A DNA stretch of 64,000 bases, from the NCBI GenBank assembly GCA_965218075.1, contig CBDCJZ010000003.1:1860001-1924000 (forward strand), given 5' to 3'. A program made the translations under genes and the position numbers. Positions 1 to 9,160 of the stretch are shown here, in pieces. Origin of the DNA: JANQHO01 sp965218075 (GTDB lineage: Bacteria; Bacteroidota; Bacteroidia; Flavobacteriales; Schleiferiaceae). The stretch's first letter is position 1, and the number at the start of each line of letters is the position of its first letter. Under the pieces are notes generated by a model, which saw only the letters and a program-made list of their open reading frames with translations, did no database searches and was not told where the DNA came from.

Positions 1-746
1 CGGTGTTCATAAGTGATGCCCAGTTCCCGAAACTTATTCCAAAACTCTTTTTCATATACCTCCTGAAAAATATCCTTGAACCTACCATCATAAGTTTTAA
101 GAATGGTGTTTTTGGTTGAAAGATAAAGAGGCCAGCCTTTGGATAGGGCATAGTTGAAGCAAGAGCGTGCAAAACCGTAGATGCTCTCATCGGTGTTATA
201 CATACTCATTGCTATTCCCCCTTCACCTTCAAAGTTGTAAACTTCAAAGTTTTGGGGCTCTCCGTCATCTTCTGGAGTAAAAGTCATAGTAAGCTTACCC
301 TTTCCCTTGATTGCAATGTCAGTAGCTCTATACTGGTCTCCAAAAGCGTGACGGCCAATGCAAATAGGCTTAGTCCAGCCGGGAATTAAACGAGGCACAT
401 TTTTTATAATAATAGGCTCACGAAAAATCGTTCCTCCTAGAATATTACGGATAGTGCCATTGGGCGAACGCCATATTTCTTTAAGATTAAACTCTTTTAC
501 GCGTGTCTCATCTGGAGTTATAGTGGCACACTTAATTCCCACCTTGTATTTCTGGATGGCTTCAGCAGCGTCAATTGTAATTTGATCATCTGTTTTGTCT
601 CGTTTTTGAATGCTTAGGTCGTAGTATTTTATATTGAGCTTCAGATAGGGAAGGATAAGTTTATCTTTAATAAATTTCCAGATAATACGGGTCATTTCGT
701 CTCCGTCTAATTCAACTATTGGGTTTTGTACTTTAATCTTTGTCAT
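1..746 (-). CDS. icd: NADP-dependent isocitrate dehydrogenase, C-terminal part outside the window
   Basis: This is the N-terminal 248 residues of an isocitrate dehydrogenase, which oxidatively decarboxylates isocitrate to 2-oxoglutarate in the TCA cycle. Translation from the ATG at 746 gives MTKIKVQNPIVELDGDEM, then a segment with KCATITPDE near residues 76-84, RSPNGTIRN near 97 and GTIFREP near 107. These are hallmarks of the eukaryote-like homodimeric NADP enzyme (IDH1/IDH2 type) rather than the E. coli Icd type. The conserved RSPNGTIRN stretch holds substrate-binding residues in that family. The frame is open to the window edge. The gene lies upstream of nothing visible on the left and is followed on the same strand by dnaX to its right, with a 76-base gap. 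Cofactor preference is inferred from the family. Confidence 0.93.
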   Translation of the reverse strand, partial: MTKIKVQNPIVELDGDEMTRIIWKFIKDKLILPYLKLNIKYYDLSIQKRDKTDDQITIDAAEAIQKYKVGIKCATITPDETRVKEFNLKEIWRSPNGTIRNILGGTIFREPIIIKNVPRLIPGWTKPICIGRHAFGDQYRATDIAIKGKGKLTMTFTPEDDGEPQNFEVYNFEGEGGIAMSMYNTDESIYGFARSCFNYALSKGWPLYLSTKNTILKTYDGRFKDIFQEVYEKEFWNKFRELGITYEH

Positions 747-822
747 AAATGTCGAGTGAGCACCACATTAGTTGTATAGTGAAGATTACAAAAATATAAA
801 CTGTCTACTTCTTTTATTCTAA

Positions 823-2568
823 TTATTCTAAATCGAGGTTAAGCCTTTTCTTAAGCAAAGTTAGATGAGGGTTTTTCTCTAACATGTACTGGAATTTTTC
901 CCGAGGAGTGTAAGGTTCGGTCTTCAAATGGCTTTCGGCTATTTTGGCATTAAAGACTAGAGAAAAATTATTGAGCTTCTTGCGAAGAAATTTTATAAGC
1001 TTAGGTTTTTCTTCCTCGAATAGGGATAGTTGAGTTTCATTATCCAGTACTATTTCTACGACGAAATTTTCTTTCAAATGTAAAATTTTGTTGACGAGAC
1101 TACTATAAATACGTTTTTTTTGAAAGCCTTTTAAAATAGTTAGATATTCGTGCCATAAGTCAGTAAGCCTTTTTTCATCAAAGTCATCTTTGGGCAGACT
1201 AGGCTGAGGGGCAATATTACTTTCTATATGTTCTTCTGGTCTCTTTTCTTTCTCATCTTTCCTTTGTAAGGTAAAACTTATTGAAAACTTATTTCTTTTG
1301 TTTTTGAATTTAGGGGCTAAAGTTTGGGATGGGGGAGCAGGCTTCAGTTTTTCGGAAGTTTCTCTTTTCTCTATTTTTAGTTCAGGGCTTTTGGGATGAT
1401 TAGTGGAATCTGTTTTCTCTTGAGCTTTTTTAGGTGATGTTTTTGGTTCTTCAACAGCTGATAAATATTCAGTTACCTGTTTGGGCTCAGGCTTTTTTTC
1501 TCCCATGTTTTCACTTAATGACAACTGGGCAATTTGTAGAAGACAAAGTTCTACTAGTAACATTGGATTGTTGCTGTTTTTATAACGGATATCACATTCA
1601 GTCGTTAATTCTAAAACTCTCAGCAAAAATTGATCATCTGTAGTCTTGGATTGCTCTAAGTAACGTTGGCGCATATTTTCAGCTACTTCTAGAAGTCTTA
1701 GCGTGTCCTGGCTTTTACAGATCAACAAATCCCGGAAGTGGGAAGCAAGGCCATTGATAAACAAATGTCCATCAAAGCCGTTGCTCAATATTTCATTAAA
1801 AATATTGAGCAGTCCAGCTATATCATTTTGAAGGATGAGATCAGTAGTACGGAAATAATAATCATAATCCAGTATTCTCAAATTATGGATTGCATCTTTG
1901 TAAGTAATATGGTTACCAGAAAAGGAAACAATACGGTCGAAAATAGATAAAGCATCTCTAAGAGCGCCGTCTGCTTTTTGAGCAATGATATGTAATGCCT
2001 CATCCTCAGCAGTAATGTTTTCCAATTTGGCCACTTTTTTAAGATGATTACTAATATCTTTTACTGTAATTCGTTTAAAATCAAATATTTGACAACGACT
2101 CAATATAGTAGGTATAATCTTGTGCTTTTCGGTGGTGGCTAAAATAAAAATGGCGTGTTTAGGGGGTCCTTCCAAGGTTTTGAGAAAGGCATTAAAAGCG
2201 GCTTGAGAAAGCATATGCACCTCGTCTATAATGTATACCTTGTAGTTTCCTGTTTGTGGTGCAAAGCGCACTTGATCGACTAAGCTACGAATATCATCTA
2301 CACTGTTATTGGAAGCAGCATCAAGCTCAAAAATATTAAAAGAAAAATCTCGCTTCGAATCAATGTCATTTTCTGTATTAATTAGTCGGGCTAAGATGCG
2401 GGCACAGGTAGTTTTACCTACTCCTCTGGGGCCGGCGAATAATAAAGCATGAGCCAGGCGATTATTTTTGATAGCGTTGTACAGCGTATGGGTAATGTGC
2501 TGCTGGCCAACCACTTCTTCAAAAGCTTTGGGTCTGTATTTACGGGCTGATACGATGAAGCTTTTCAT
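823..2568 (-). CDS. dnaX: DNA polymerase III subunits gamma/tau (clamp-loader ATPase)
   Basis: DnaX is the ATPase of the clamp loader that places the beta clamp on DNA for replication. The 581-residue protein has a Walker A motif (GPRGVGKT, residues 46-53), a DEVH Walker B box (115-118), the sensor segment LATTEKHKIIPTILSRCQ, and a long charged, low-complexity region (about 370-460) before a C-terminal domain like the tau polymerase-binding tail. In the family, a four-cysteine zinc module normally lies between the Walker A helix and the conserved ELDAASNNSVDDIR segment. Here that stretch is shortened (about residues 62-79) and contains no cysteine, so the zinc site is absent. The start is at the conserved beginning (SARKYRPKAFEEVVGQ follows at once). 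A TATATTTG box lies only five bases before the ATG (2574-2581, minus strand), with no convincing -33 element. Confidence 0.96.
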   Translation of the reverse strand: MKSFIVSARKYRPKAFEEVVGQQHITHTLYNAIKNNRLAHALLFAGPRGVGKTTCARILARLINTENDIDSKRDFSFNIFELDAASNNSVDDIRSLVDQVRFAPQTGNYKVYIIDEVHMLSQAAFNAFLKTLEGPPKHAIFILATTEKHKIIPTILSRCQIFDFKRITVKDISNHLKKVAKLENITAEDEALHIIAQKADGALRDALSIFDRIVSFSGNHITYKDAIHNLRILDYDYYFRTTDLILQNDIAGLLNIFNEILSNGFDGHLFINGLASHFRDLLICKSQDTLRLLEVAENMRQRYLEQSKTTDDQFLLRVLELTTECDIRYKNSNNPMLLVELCLLQIAQLSLSENMGEKKPEPKQVTEYLSAVEEPKTSPKKAQEKTDSTNHPKSPELKIEKRETSEKLKPAPPSQTLAPKFKNKRNKFSISFTLQRKDEKEKRPEEHIESNIAPQPSLPKDDFDEKRLTDLWHEYLTILKGFQKKRIYSSLVNKILHLKENFVVEIVLDNETQLSLFEEEKPKLIKFLRKKLNNFSLVFNAKIAESHLKTEPYTPREKFQYMLEKNPHLTLLKKRLNLDLE

Positions 2569-3294
2569 CGAGACAAATATAACAGGAGTATTGTAAGCCT
2601 GTTACTATCTTTTTAGTAGACTTTAGACTAGAAGATTTTGATTTTTTATCAAGAGAATCATAATTATCGTTAAACCTGTTAGAAGTTGGTCAAGTGTTAA
2701 ATTGCTCACATTTCAACAATGATTACCAAAGTTCTCTTTCTGATAATCCATTATATCCTCTTCACTCATCATTAATGACAAGGCTTTCGATTGATGATTT
2801 ACCCCTTATAGCTCTTCCTGGTCTAGCCCTGTTGAGCAACTCATAGCGAGTCGGTATAAATACACTTAAAAATCTCAATTACAGGCTGCTTTTATCTATT
2901 TATTTCTTTCGTGGAATGTTTCTGTCTCTGAGTCGATCTCGACTAAAGCTAGGATTCGCCTCATTTCCACAACAGCAAAAAATCTCTTCAAATTAGACTT
3001 GTTGCTCTTGATAAGTAATATCTACTAAAGAGCAAGAAATAGCCATTGATAGTGTTTAGGACTAATATTCAGAAGTACGGCGGAATGATGTGTAATAGTA
3101 TCGGTACAAAAACAACGAATTATTTTTTAACCTTGTAATGATTTAGCTTGTTATATTTTATAGGTACTGCAGGACGATTTTAGTAAATTGTCCTATAAGA
3201 GCATTTACAGTAATTTGGATTACAATGTAATGGATATACCTAAACTCCATCCAAAATCCGGATTATCTTTTATACTTTCCTTTCTTAGTATTTC
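2569..3294. other. Intergenic region with no recognised gene
   Basis: This is 726 bases between the divergent dnaX and recQ genes. No open frame of useful length is present. On the minus strand, around 2765-2850, a short coding-like stretch reads IPTRYELLNRARPGRAI and continues about 15 residues to a stop, and around 2925-2985 another reads GNEANPSFSRDRLRDRNIP. Both are interrupted by stops. They may be relics of a decayed gene, but I could not assign a family. The promoter region of recQ must lie at the right end. Confidence 0.4.
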
Positions 3295-5193
3295 ATGAGA
3301 GCCCTCATACATAAGGTTTTAAAGCAAAATTGGGATTATGATCAATTCAGACCCTTACAGGAAGATATTATTCTTTCTGTTCTCAATGGTCGTGATACTC
3401 TAGCCCTTCTGCCAACCGGAGGAGGTAAATCTATTTGCTTCCAGGTACCGATTATGGCCAAAGAGGGTACCGGTATCGTAGTATCTCCACTTATTGCCTT
3501 GATGACTGACCAGATTCAAAATCTGAAAAAAATGGATATTCCGGCTATAGCGTTGACTTCTGGCTATAGTTTTAGAGAAATTGATCTGGCTTTAGAAAAC
3601 TGTGTATATGGAAGATATAAGTTCCTTTACCTCTCTCCAGAGAGGCTAAAAAGCCAAATAGTGCGTGAACGTCTCAAAAGGATGAAAGTAAACCTGATAG
3701 CAATAGATGAAGCACATTGCATATCTCAATGGGGTCATGATTTCAGGCCTTCTTATCTGCAAATAGCAGAGATAAGAGAATTGCTAAAAGAGGTGCCTGT
3801 ACTGGCTTTAACTGCTACAGCCACGCCAAAAGTGATGCACGATATTCAGAAAAAGCTGAGGTTCGCTCATAGAAATGTGTTTCAAAAAAGTTTTTACAGG
3901 CCTAATCTTCATTACAACGTATTAAAGACTGAGAAAAAATGGAATAAAACACTGGAAATTTTGCAAAAAATACCCGGAACAGGAATTATTTATATTCATA
4001 ACCGCAAGCATACGGTTGAAGTTGCTGACTGGTTAAGAAAGAATGGGTTTTCTACCGATTATTATCACGCAGGATTAAATGCTGCTGAACGTAAATCGAG
4101 GCAGGAGAAATGGATTATCGGTAAAACTCGGATTATAGTTTGTACCAATGCCTTTGGAATGGGCATTGACAAACCGGATGTGCGTATTATACTACATCTC
4201 GACCTGCCTGATTCCCTAGAGGCTTATTTTCAAGAAGCAGGCCGTGGTGGAAGGGATAGTCTTACTTCTTATTCGGTCGTTCTGGTGGGGCCTTCTGACG
4301 TTAATAATCTCAAAAGCAAACACCTGGAATCATTTCCTGGCCAGCATTTCATTAAAAGCACACATCAATGTCTCTTTAATCATTTGCAGCTGGCTTTAGG
4401 GTCTGGAGAAAGCCTTACCTTACCTTTTGATTTTTCCGAATTTGTCAATAAGTATAGTCTTCCGTTTCTTAAAACTTATCGAGCTCTAAAGATCATGGAG
4501 AAAGAAGGCCTCATACAGTTAAATGAAGGTTTTGAGAAATCTTCTAAAATCCTCATTACTACTGATAAAACTTCTTTATATGATTTCCAGTTACGCCACC
4601 CTAAACTGGATAACTTTATTAAGACTCTACTTCGATCTTACGGTGGATTGGATATAGAGTATACCCCGATTAACGAAAATATTTTGGCCACCCGATTAAA
4701 AAGTACAGGTATTGAAGTAAAAAAGATACTGATACATCTCAAAAAGCAAGGAGTCATTGATTATTTGCCTCGAGAAGAAAGCAATTCTATCACCATTAAT
4801 GAAAATCGTCAGCGATCTAAATACCTCTCTATTTCTCCCGAAAACTTGAAATTTCGTTTTGAAGATCTAAAAACCCGCATACAGTCTGTGGTCAATTACA
4901 TTGAAAATAATAGTATTTGTCGCAGTAAAATACTATTGAATTACTTTGGAGAACAAACGACGGAAAACTGTGGTCACTGCAATGTATGTCGAGCAAGAAA
5001 AAGTTCAACACCCAATAGCAGTGATTTAAATGAAAAGATTATGCAGATCTTGAAAGAACATGGTAAGCTAAGCACAAAAGAGCTCTCTGAAAAATTACGA
5101 CTAAAGGAGCGTAAATTAATGAAAAGCTTGAGAATGCTGGTGGATGAAGGGGTTTTAACTATCAATTCTGATGAAGTACAACTGGGTAAATAG
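3295..5193 (+). CDS. recQ: ATP-dependent DNA helicase RecQ
   Basis: RecQ unwinds DNA 3' to 5' in recombinational repair. The 632-residue protein shows all superfamily 2 motifs: the Q-motif region (FRPLQEDII, about 18-26), Walker A (TGGGKS, 41-46), DEAH followed by CISQWGHDFRP (about 137-150), the TATAT motif III, and motif VI (QEAGRGGRDS). A RecQ C-terminal zinc site is visible as CRSKILLNYFGE followed by C-G-H-C-N-V-C near residues 540-565. A winged-helix-like segment ends the protein (about 575-632). The usual HRDC domain is missing, so this is a short RecQ. It stands alone between dnaX (divergent) and an outer-membrane protein gene. Confidence 0.95.
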   Translation: MRALIHKVLKQNWDYDQFRPLQEDIILSVLNGRDTLALLPTGGGKSICFQVPIMAKEGTGIVVSPLIALMTDQIQNLKKMDIPAIALTSGYSFREIDLALENCVYGRYKFLYLSPERLKSQIVRERLKRMKVNLIAIDEAHCISQWGHDFRPSYLQIAEIRELLKEVPVLALTATATPKVMHDIQKKLRFAHRNVFQKSFYRPNLHYNVLKTEKKWNKTLEILQKIPGTGIIYIHNRKHTVEVADWLRKNGFSTDYYHAGLNAAERKSRQEKWIIGKTRIIVCTNAFGMGIDKPDVRIILHLDLPDSLEAYFQEAGRGGRDSLTSYSVVLVGPSDVNNLKSKHLESFPGQHFIKSTHQCLFNHLQLALGSGESLTLPFDFSEFVNKYSLPFLKTYRALKIMEKEGLIQLNEGFEKSSKILITTDKTSLYDFQLRHPKLDNFIKTLLRSYGGLDIEYTPINENILATRLKSTGIEVKKILIHLKKQGVIDYLPREESNSITINENRQRSKYLSISPENLKFRFEDLKTRIQSVVNYIENNSICRSKILLNYFGEQTTENCGHCNVCRARKSSTPNSSDLNEKIMQILKEHGKLSTKELSEKLRLKERKLMKSLRMLVDEGVLTINSDEVQLGK

Positions 5194-5265
5194 GCAATTT
5201 TGACGTAATTAAAATATGCCAGTATAATGTTAACTTTAATATCGACTTATAAATTTATTATTGAC

Positions 5266-6279
5266 ATGAAAAGGAAGGCTTTACTACTCATCGCTATTAT
5301 TTTATTTCCCTTAGTTGAAAGTCTTAAAGCACAATCACTACATCCTGATGCATTTGTTATCGGCTCACAGAAAGATATTGATTATCTCTCCAATGGCTAT
5401 CTTTCTCCTTTTGGAAGATCATTAGCAACTGGTATCAATAACGGTTGGTATCAAACTGCCAAACCTCATAAGCTGGGACGCTTTGATATAACGGTTACTG
5501 TTTCTTTTATTCATGTTCCCTCGAAAGATCAAACCTTTTTAATTGAGAATAGCAAGCTCGATTTGCTGCATTTAGCTAACAATAACATCAGCCAAGTTGA
5601 AGCTCCTACTGCTTTCGGAAGTAATAAGCACGGGCTTATCCTTAAAGCTAAAGAGGCTCTTTTTCCATCACAATTTACTGCTCCTGAAGGTTTAGGGTTT
5701 TCTAGCTTGCAACTTCCTATGCTTGGAGCTTCTATCGGATTAGTCAAAAATACCGACCTTCACCTTCGTTATTTAGCTGCGATGAAAATGCCCCAGGTTG
5801 ATGATAGCAAAATCATTATATGGGGTTTGGGTATTAAGCACGATGTTCTACAATGGATCCCTCTAGCCAAAAGCTTTCCCCTAGACCTCTCTCTTTTCTT
5901 TGCGTACAGCGATCTTTCTTACAAACAGACACTGGGAGAAAAGAGTCAAAAAATTGATATCAATGTCAATGGCTACACTTTCAGGGTTCTGCTTTCCAAA
6001 AAAGTATTATTCATTACCTTTTATAGCGGTGTCGGTTTTAATGGGGGCTCATCCAGAATTAAAGTTCTCGGTAATTATTCCTATGATAGTAATATACCAG
6101 ATGTAGAAGAAATAACTTATAAAGACCCCATTGATGTAACTGTAGATGATGTTGGAGGTTTTGTGGGCAATATTGGAATTCGATTTAAATTCCTCTGGAT
6201 CTTGACATTGTCAGCAGATTATAATTTTGGCGTTTATAATGCCACTGCAATTGGGTTGGGCATAAACATTGATTTCTAG
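5266..6279 (+). CDS. Outer-membrane beta-barrel-like protein, DUF6588 type
   Basis: The longest frame opens at 5227, but the ATG at 5266 gives a standard signal peptide (MKRKALLLIAIILFPLVES, then a LKAQS cleavage region), so I place the start there, giving 337 residues. The mature part has alternating hydrophobic/polar strands, many aromatic residues and a C-terminal run ending in an aromatic residue (GLGINIDF), which is typical of Bacteroidota outer-membrane barrels. The layout, with an early GRSLATGINNGWY segment and a later GASIGLVKNTDLHLRY segment, resembles proteins annotated DUF6588. That family name is from memory and unverified. The function is unknown. The gene follows recQ by 72 bases and precedes fmt on the same strand. 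Confidence 0.7.
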   Translation: MKRKALLLIAIILFPLVESLKAQSLHPDAFVIGSQKDIDYLSNGYLSPFGRSLATGINNGWYQTAKPHKLGRFDITVTVSFIHVPSKDQTFLIENSKLDLLHLANNNISQVEAPTAFGSNKHGLILKAKEALFPSQFTAPEGLGFSSLQLPMLGASIGLVKNTDLHLRYLAAMKMPQVDDSKIIIWGLGIKHDVLQWIPLAKSFPLDLSLFFAYSDLSYKQTLGEKSQKIDINVNGYTFRVLLSKKVLFITFYSGVGFNGGSSRIKVLGNYSYDSNIPDVEEITYKDPIDVTVDDVGGFVGNIGIRFKFLWILTLSADYNFGVYNATAIGLGINIDF

Positions 6280-6334
6280 AAAAAGTTTTTCTTCCTCAGC
6301 CAATGTCCTAGTTTTGTAAGGGATTTTTTCAGTC

Positions 6335-7276
6335 ATGCATATAGTGTTTATGGGTACCCCTGGCTTTGCCGTAGCTAGCTTGAAGAAACTCCACAAAAGC
6401 TCACACGAAATTGTTGCTGTTGTTACTATTCCTGACAGGTCTGGAGGAAGAGGAAAAAAAATACAGCAATCAGCGGTTAAGCAATATGCAATTGAACAAA
6501 GCCTTCCTTTATTGCAGCCCGAAAAACTAAAATCAGAGGTGTTTATAAGCGAGTTAAAAAGTCTTAGACCCGATTTGATTGCAGTAGTAGCTTTTAGAAT
6601 GCTCTCCAAAATAGTATGGTCAATGCCTGCCAAGGGAACCATAAATCTGCATGCGTCTCTTTTACCTCAATACAGAGGAGCTGCACCTATTAACTGGGCT
6701 ATAATCAATGGTGAAATTGAAACAGGCATAACCACCTTTTTCGTTAATGAAAATATTGATGCCGGAGCCATTATTAGCTCTGTAAGAGTAAATATTATAC
6801 CTGATGAAACTGCAGGTACATTACACGATAAATTAATGACTTTAGGAGCTGAACTGCTACTAAAAACAGTTGGAGATATTGAGGCTAACAAACACAATCC
6901 TATCCTTCAAACAGGAGTAAAAAACCTAAAATCCGCCCCTAAAATTTTCAAAGAAGATGCCAAAATAGATTTCAAGATGTCCGCAAAACAAGTCTATAAT
7001 AAGGTGAGAGGTCTTTCTCCTTACCCCGGGGCATTTTGCAATCTAGTAGAAGGTAAAAAATCCACTTCTATTAAAATTTATTCGACAACCATTATCGAAA
7101 AAAGTAAAAACGAGCTTCCCGGCACCATATCTACCGATAACAAAAGTTATTGGAGAGTCGCATGTAACGATTCGTGGCTTCAGTTAAATGAATTGCAACT
7201 ACCCGGAAGAAATCGCATGAAAGTAAAGGAGTTACTAAATGGCTACTATCTTTCAAGAGAGGTTAAAATGAACTGA
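6335..7276 (+). CDS. fmt: Methionyl-tRNA formyltransferase
   Basis: Fmt transfers a formyl group from 10-formyl-tetrahydrofolate to the initiator Met-tRNA so that translation can begin with formylmethionine. The 313-residue length is standard. The start MHIVFMGTPGFAVASLKKL is the usual N-terminus. The catalytic Asn-His pair lies in INLHASLLPQYRGAAPINWA, and the later GAL-type segment (SPYPGAFCNL) marks the start of the C-terminal tRNA-binding domain. The gene starts 55 bases after the outer-membrane protein gene and precedes HU, which has its own promoter. Confidence 0.96.
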   Translation: MHIVFMGTPGFAVASLKKLHKSSHEIVAVVTIPDRSGGRGKKIQQSAVKQYAIEQSLPLLQPEKLKSEVFISELKSLRPDLIAVVAFRMLSKIVWSMPAKGTINLHASLLPQYRGAAPINWAIINGEIETGITTFFVNENIDAGAIISSVRVNIIPDETAGTLHDKLMTLGAELLLKTVGDIEANKHNPILQTGVKNLKSAPKIFKEDAKIDFKMSAKQVYNKVRGLSPYPGAFCNLVEGKKSTSIKIYSTTIIEKSKNELPGTISTDNKSYWRVACNDSWLQLNELQLPGRNRMKVKELLNGYYLSREVKMN

Positions 7277-7367
7277 AGACTATCCTAAATAATTAGTTTT
7301 GAAAACTTGTTTTTACTGGCGAATTTTGGAATTTCCAACAAAGTTTCAAATTTTTAAACTTTAAACC

Positions 7368-7396
7368 TTGTTCAAGATCTTGTTTGTCTATATTTG
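7368..7396 (+). promoter_or_regulatory. Bacteroidota-type promoter of the HU gene
   Basis: A TTG at 7368-7370 and a TATATTTG box at 7389-7396 are separated by 18 bases, matching the Bacteroidota sigma-A consensus (TTG / TAnnTTTG). The start codon of the HU gene lies 56 bases downstream, leaving a short leader. The match is direct; transcription from it is inferred. Confidence 0.75.
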
Positions 7397-7452
7397 CATC
7401 CATTGGTCATTGAAAAATAAGTATTCAATTAAAAAATAAAAAATGTTATATA

Positions 7453-7722
7453 ATGAATAAAACTCATCTTATTAATGCCATAGCTGATGATGCAAGTATT
7501 TCTAAAGCTAGTGCTAAAAAAGCATTAAATTCTTTCATAACTAATGTAACTAATACCCTATCTAAAGGTGGTCGTGTATCTATGGTAGGTTTTGGAACTT
7601 TCACTACCTCCAAAAGATCTTCTCGGGAGGGGAGAAATCCACAAACTGGTGAAAAAATTCAAATCCCTACAAAGATTGTTACTAAGTTTAGAGCCAGTTC
7701 TGAACTTAATAGTAAGCTATAG
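7453..7722 (+). CDS. hup: HU/IHF-family DNA-binding protein
   Basis: This is a small nucleoid protein that binds and bends DNA as a dimer. The 89 residues fit the family: an N-terminal helical half (MNKTHLINAIADDASISKA), the central GRVSMVGFGTF signature, and the beta-arm with REGRNPQTGEKIQIP, which contains the proline-tipped arm that inserts into the minor groove. It is monocistronic, with its own strong promoter and an inverted repeat downstream, as expected for an abundant protein. HU and IHF subunits cannot be told apart safely from sequence here. Confidence 0.95.
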   Translation: MNKTHLINAIADDASISKASAKKALNSFITNVTNTLSKGGRVSMVGFGTFTTSKRSSREGRNPQTGEKIQIPTKIVTKFRASSELNSKL

Positions 7723-7749
7723 ATCGCTTATTTATTGAGAACTAATTAG

Positions 7750-7816
7750 CTCCCTTGTCATTGGTTGAGTTTTTCATAGGTTATAGGGTTTTAAATTAAA
7801 TCCAATGACAAGGGAG
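7750..7816. terminator. Perfect 15-bp inverted repeat between hup and prmC, likely two-way terminator
   Basis: The arms are CTCCCTTGTCATTGG (7750-7764) and its exact complement (7802-7816), separated by 37 bases. It lies between the convergent hup and prmC genes, and the right arm is followed by GCTTTT, so it may stop transcription in both directions. The loop is long for a classical intrinsic terminator. Confidence 0.55.
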
Positions 7817-7821
7817 GCTTT

Positions 7822-8676
7822 TCATTGTATGCATGCCTTTATAAAACGGTCGTTCCCAGAAATGTCTTTCGCTAATGAGGCTTTTCTACTACTATCTGAA
7901 AAAACATTTAATGATTGAGTTCCGTACTTTTGGTTCACTTCTGTAAATAAGCTACCTTCACTATTTAATTGAGTCGACGAAAAATTTCTTATAGCTTTAT
8001 AAAAAATCAAAGGATCAAAGCCCTTTACAAATAAAGCAATTTCAGGCTCATGTGTTATAATATGCTCTTCCATATCTGCCCCATCTTTCTTACTTATATA
8101 AGGTGGATTACTTACGATCAGATCAAATTTTTCCCGAATTTGCCATTTAACATCCAAAATATCCGCTTTCTGAAAACGTATGTCAAGGTTTAAGCAAGTG
8201 GCATTTTTTTGAGCTACTTCTAAAGCCCTTTCAGAAACATCTATTGCCCAAACTTCTGCTGCAGGATAAAAGTGTTTTAAAGCTATTGCCAAACAGCCGC
8301 TACCCGTACCTATATCCAGTATCCTTTTGGGAGGATTTTTAAGCTCCTGCCGTATATATTCAACTAGTTCCTCCGTTTCGGGGCGAGGTATTAGAGTGTG
8401 AGAATTAACCGATAATAATAAACCACAAAATTCTACTTCTCCTGTGATATATTGCCAAGGTTTTCCTTTTGCTAAAGAATTCAGGTCGTTCATCAATACC
8501 ATCTTGTCTTTATTTGAGATATTCATGGAGCTATTCCATAGATATTTTAACCGACCACTATTTGAGCGATGTTGCAGCATAATAAAAAAGAGGCTTCCCG
8601 CCTCTTTTTTCGTATATCTATGACTCAAATCAGCTACATACTTATTCTTTAGTTCCCTCAGGGTCATTTTTTTCAT
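7822..8676 (-). CDS. prmC: Release factor glutamine N5-methyltransferase
   Basis: PrmC (HemK) methylates the GGQ glutamine of peptide-chain release factors using S-adenosylmethionine. The 284-residue protein has an N-terminal helical domain, the SAM-binding motif I (ILDIGTGSGCLAIAL, about 115-130) and the catalytic NPPY motif (IVSNPPYIS, about 182-190). Two in-frame ATGs are close together at the start (8676 and 8667). Either way the gene overlaps the 3' end of the upstream small membrane-protein gene (which stops at 8642), so the two are likely co-transcribed and translationally coupled. Confidence 0.95.
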   Translation of the reverse strand: MKKMTLRELKNKYVADLSHRYTKKEAGSLFFIMLQHRSNSGRLKYLWNSSMNISNKDKMVLMNDLNSLAKGKPWQYITGEVEFCGLLLSVNSHTLIPRPETEELVEYIRQELKNPPKRILDIGTGSGCLAIALKHFYPAAEVWAIDVSERALEVAQKNATCLNLDIRFQKADILDVKWQIREKFDLIVSNPPYISKKDGADMEEHIITHEPEIALFVKGFDPLIFYKAIRNFSSTQLNSEGSLFTEVNQKYGTQSLNVFSDSSRKASLAKDISGNDRFIKACIQ

Positions 8677-9001
8677 CAGTCTTTGCTATTTTCTTTCTAG
8701 CACCGTTATAAGTACTCCACCCTCCATATGCTATCATTGCAATGAGCATTAAATACACCCACCAGGGAATGTTCTCTCCAACAATAAAAAGATAAAGATA
8801 AGCGGAAATAAAGAAAAATCCAGCTGATAAAATTGGAAATACAATGGATTTACCCTTGCGGTAATTATACACTAACCAGCCTATTGAAAGTGTAAAAAAA
8901 GGAATAGCACTAAGGTAAATACTCCCGAAAATGATAGGATCTACTCCGTATTTATCACCCAGATTTATAAACCATTCTTTAAAGGGTTGCCAAAACTTCA
9001 T
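8642..9001 (-). CDS. Small membrane protein of unknown function
   Basis: This 119-residue protein has three or four hydrophobic segments (about 20-45, 52-72, 76-95) and a short charged C-terminal tail (KKIAKTDEKNDPEGTKE). The N-terminus MKFWQPFKEWFINLG is amphipathic. I do not recognise a characterised family, though similar short membrane proteins are common in Bacteroidota. It overlaps prmC by 35 bases and is probably the first gene of a two-gene unit. No catalytic motif is visible. Confidence 0.75.
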   Translation of the reverse strand: MKFWQPFKEWFINLGDKYGVDPIIFGSIYLSAIPFFTLSIGWLVYNYRKGKSIVFPILSAGFFFISAYLYLFIVGENIPWWVYLMLIAMIAYGGWSTYNGARKKIAKTDEKNDPEGTKE

Positions 9002-9160
9002 TGCAATTCAAAATATTATTACATCTGACTAAATTATATTGACAGTATTTGGAGGTGTAGGATAAAATTAGCTTCCGACTCCTCATTTGAAATTCCCATT
9101 TCCCTAAACCAGTGTTCTTCCACTATCTTTCATCATGATGAGATTATAATTGACATTTGC

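Noticed and set aside
6211..6642. 143-codon frame on the minus strand
   Set aside because: Antisense to fmt and the outer-membrane protein gene, with no protein-family features.
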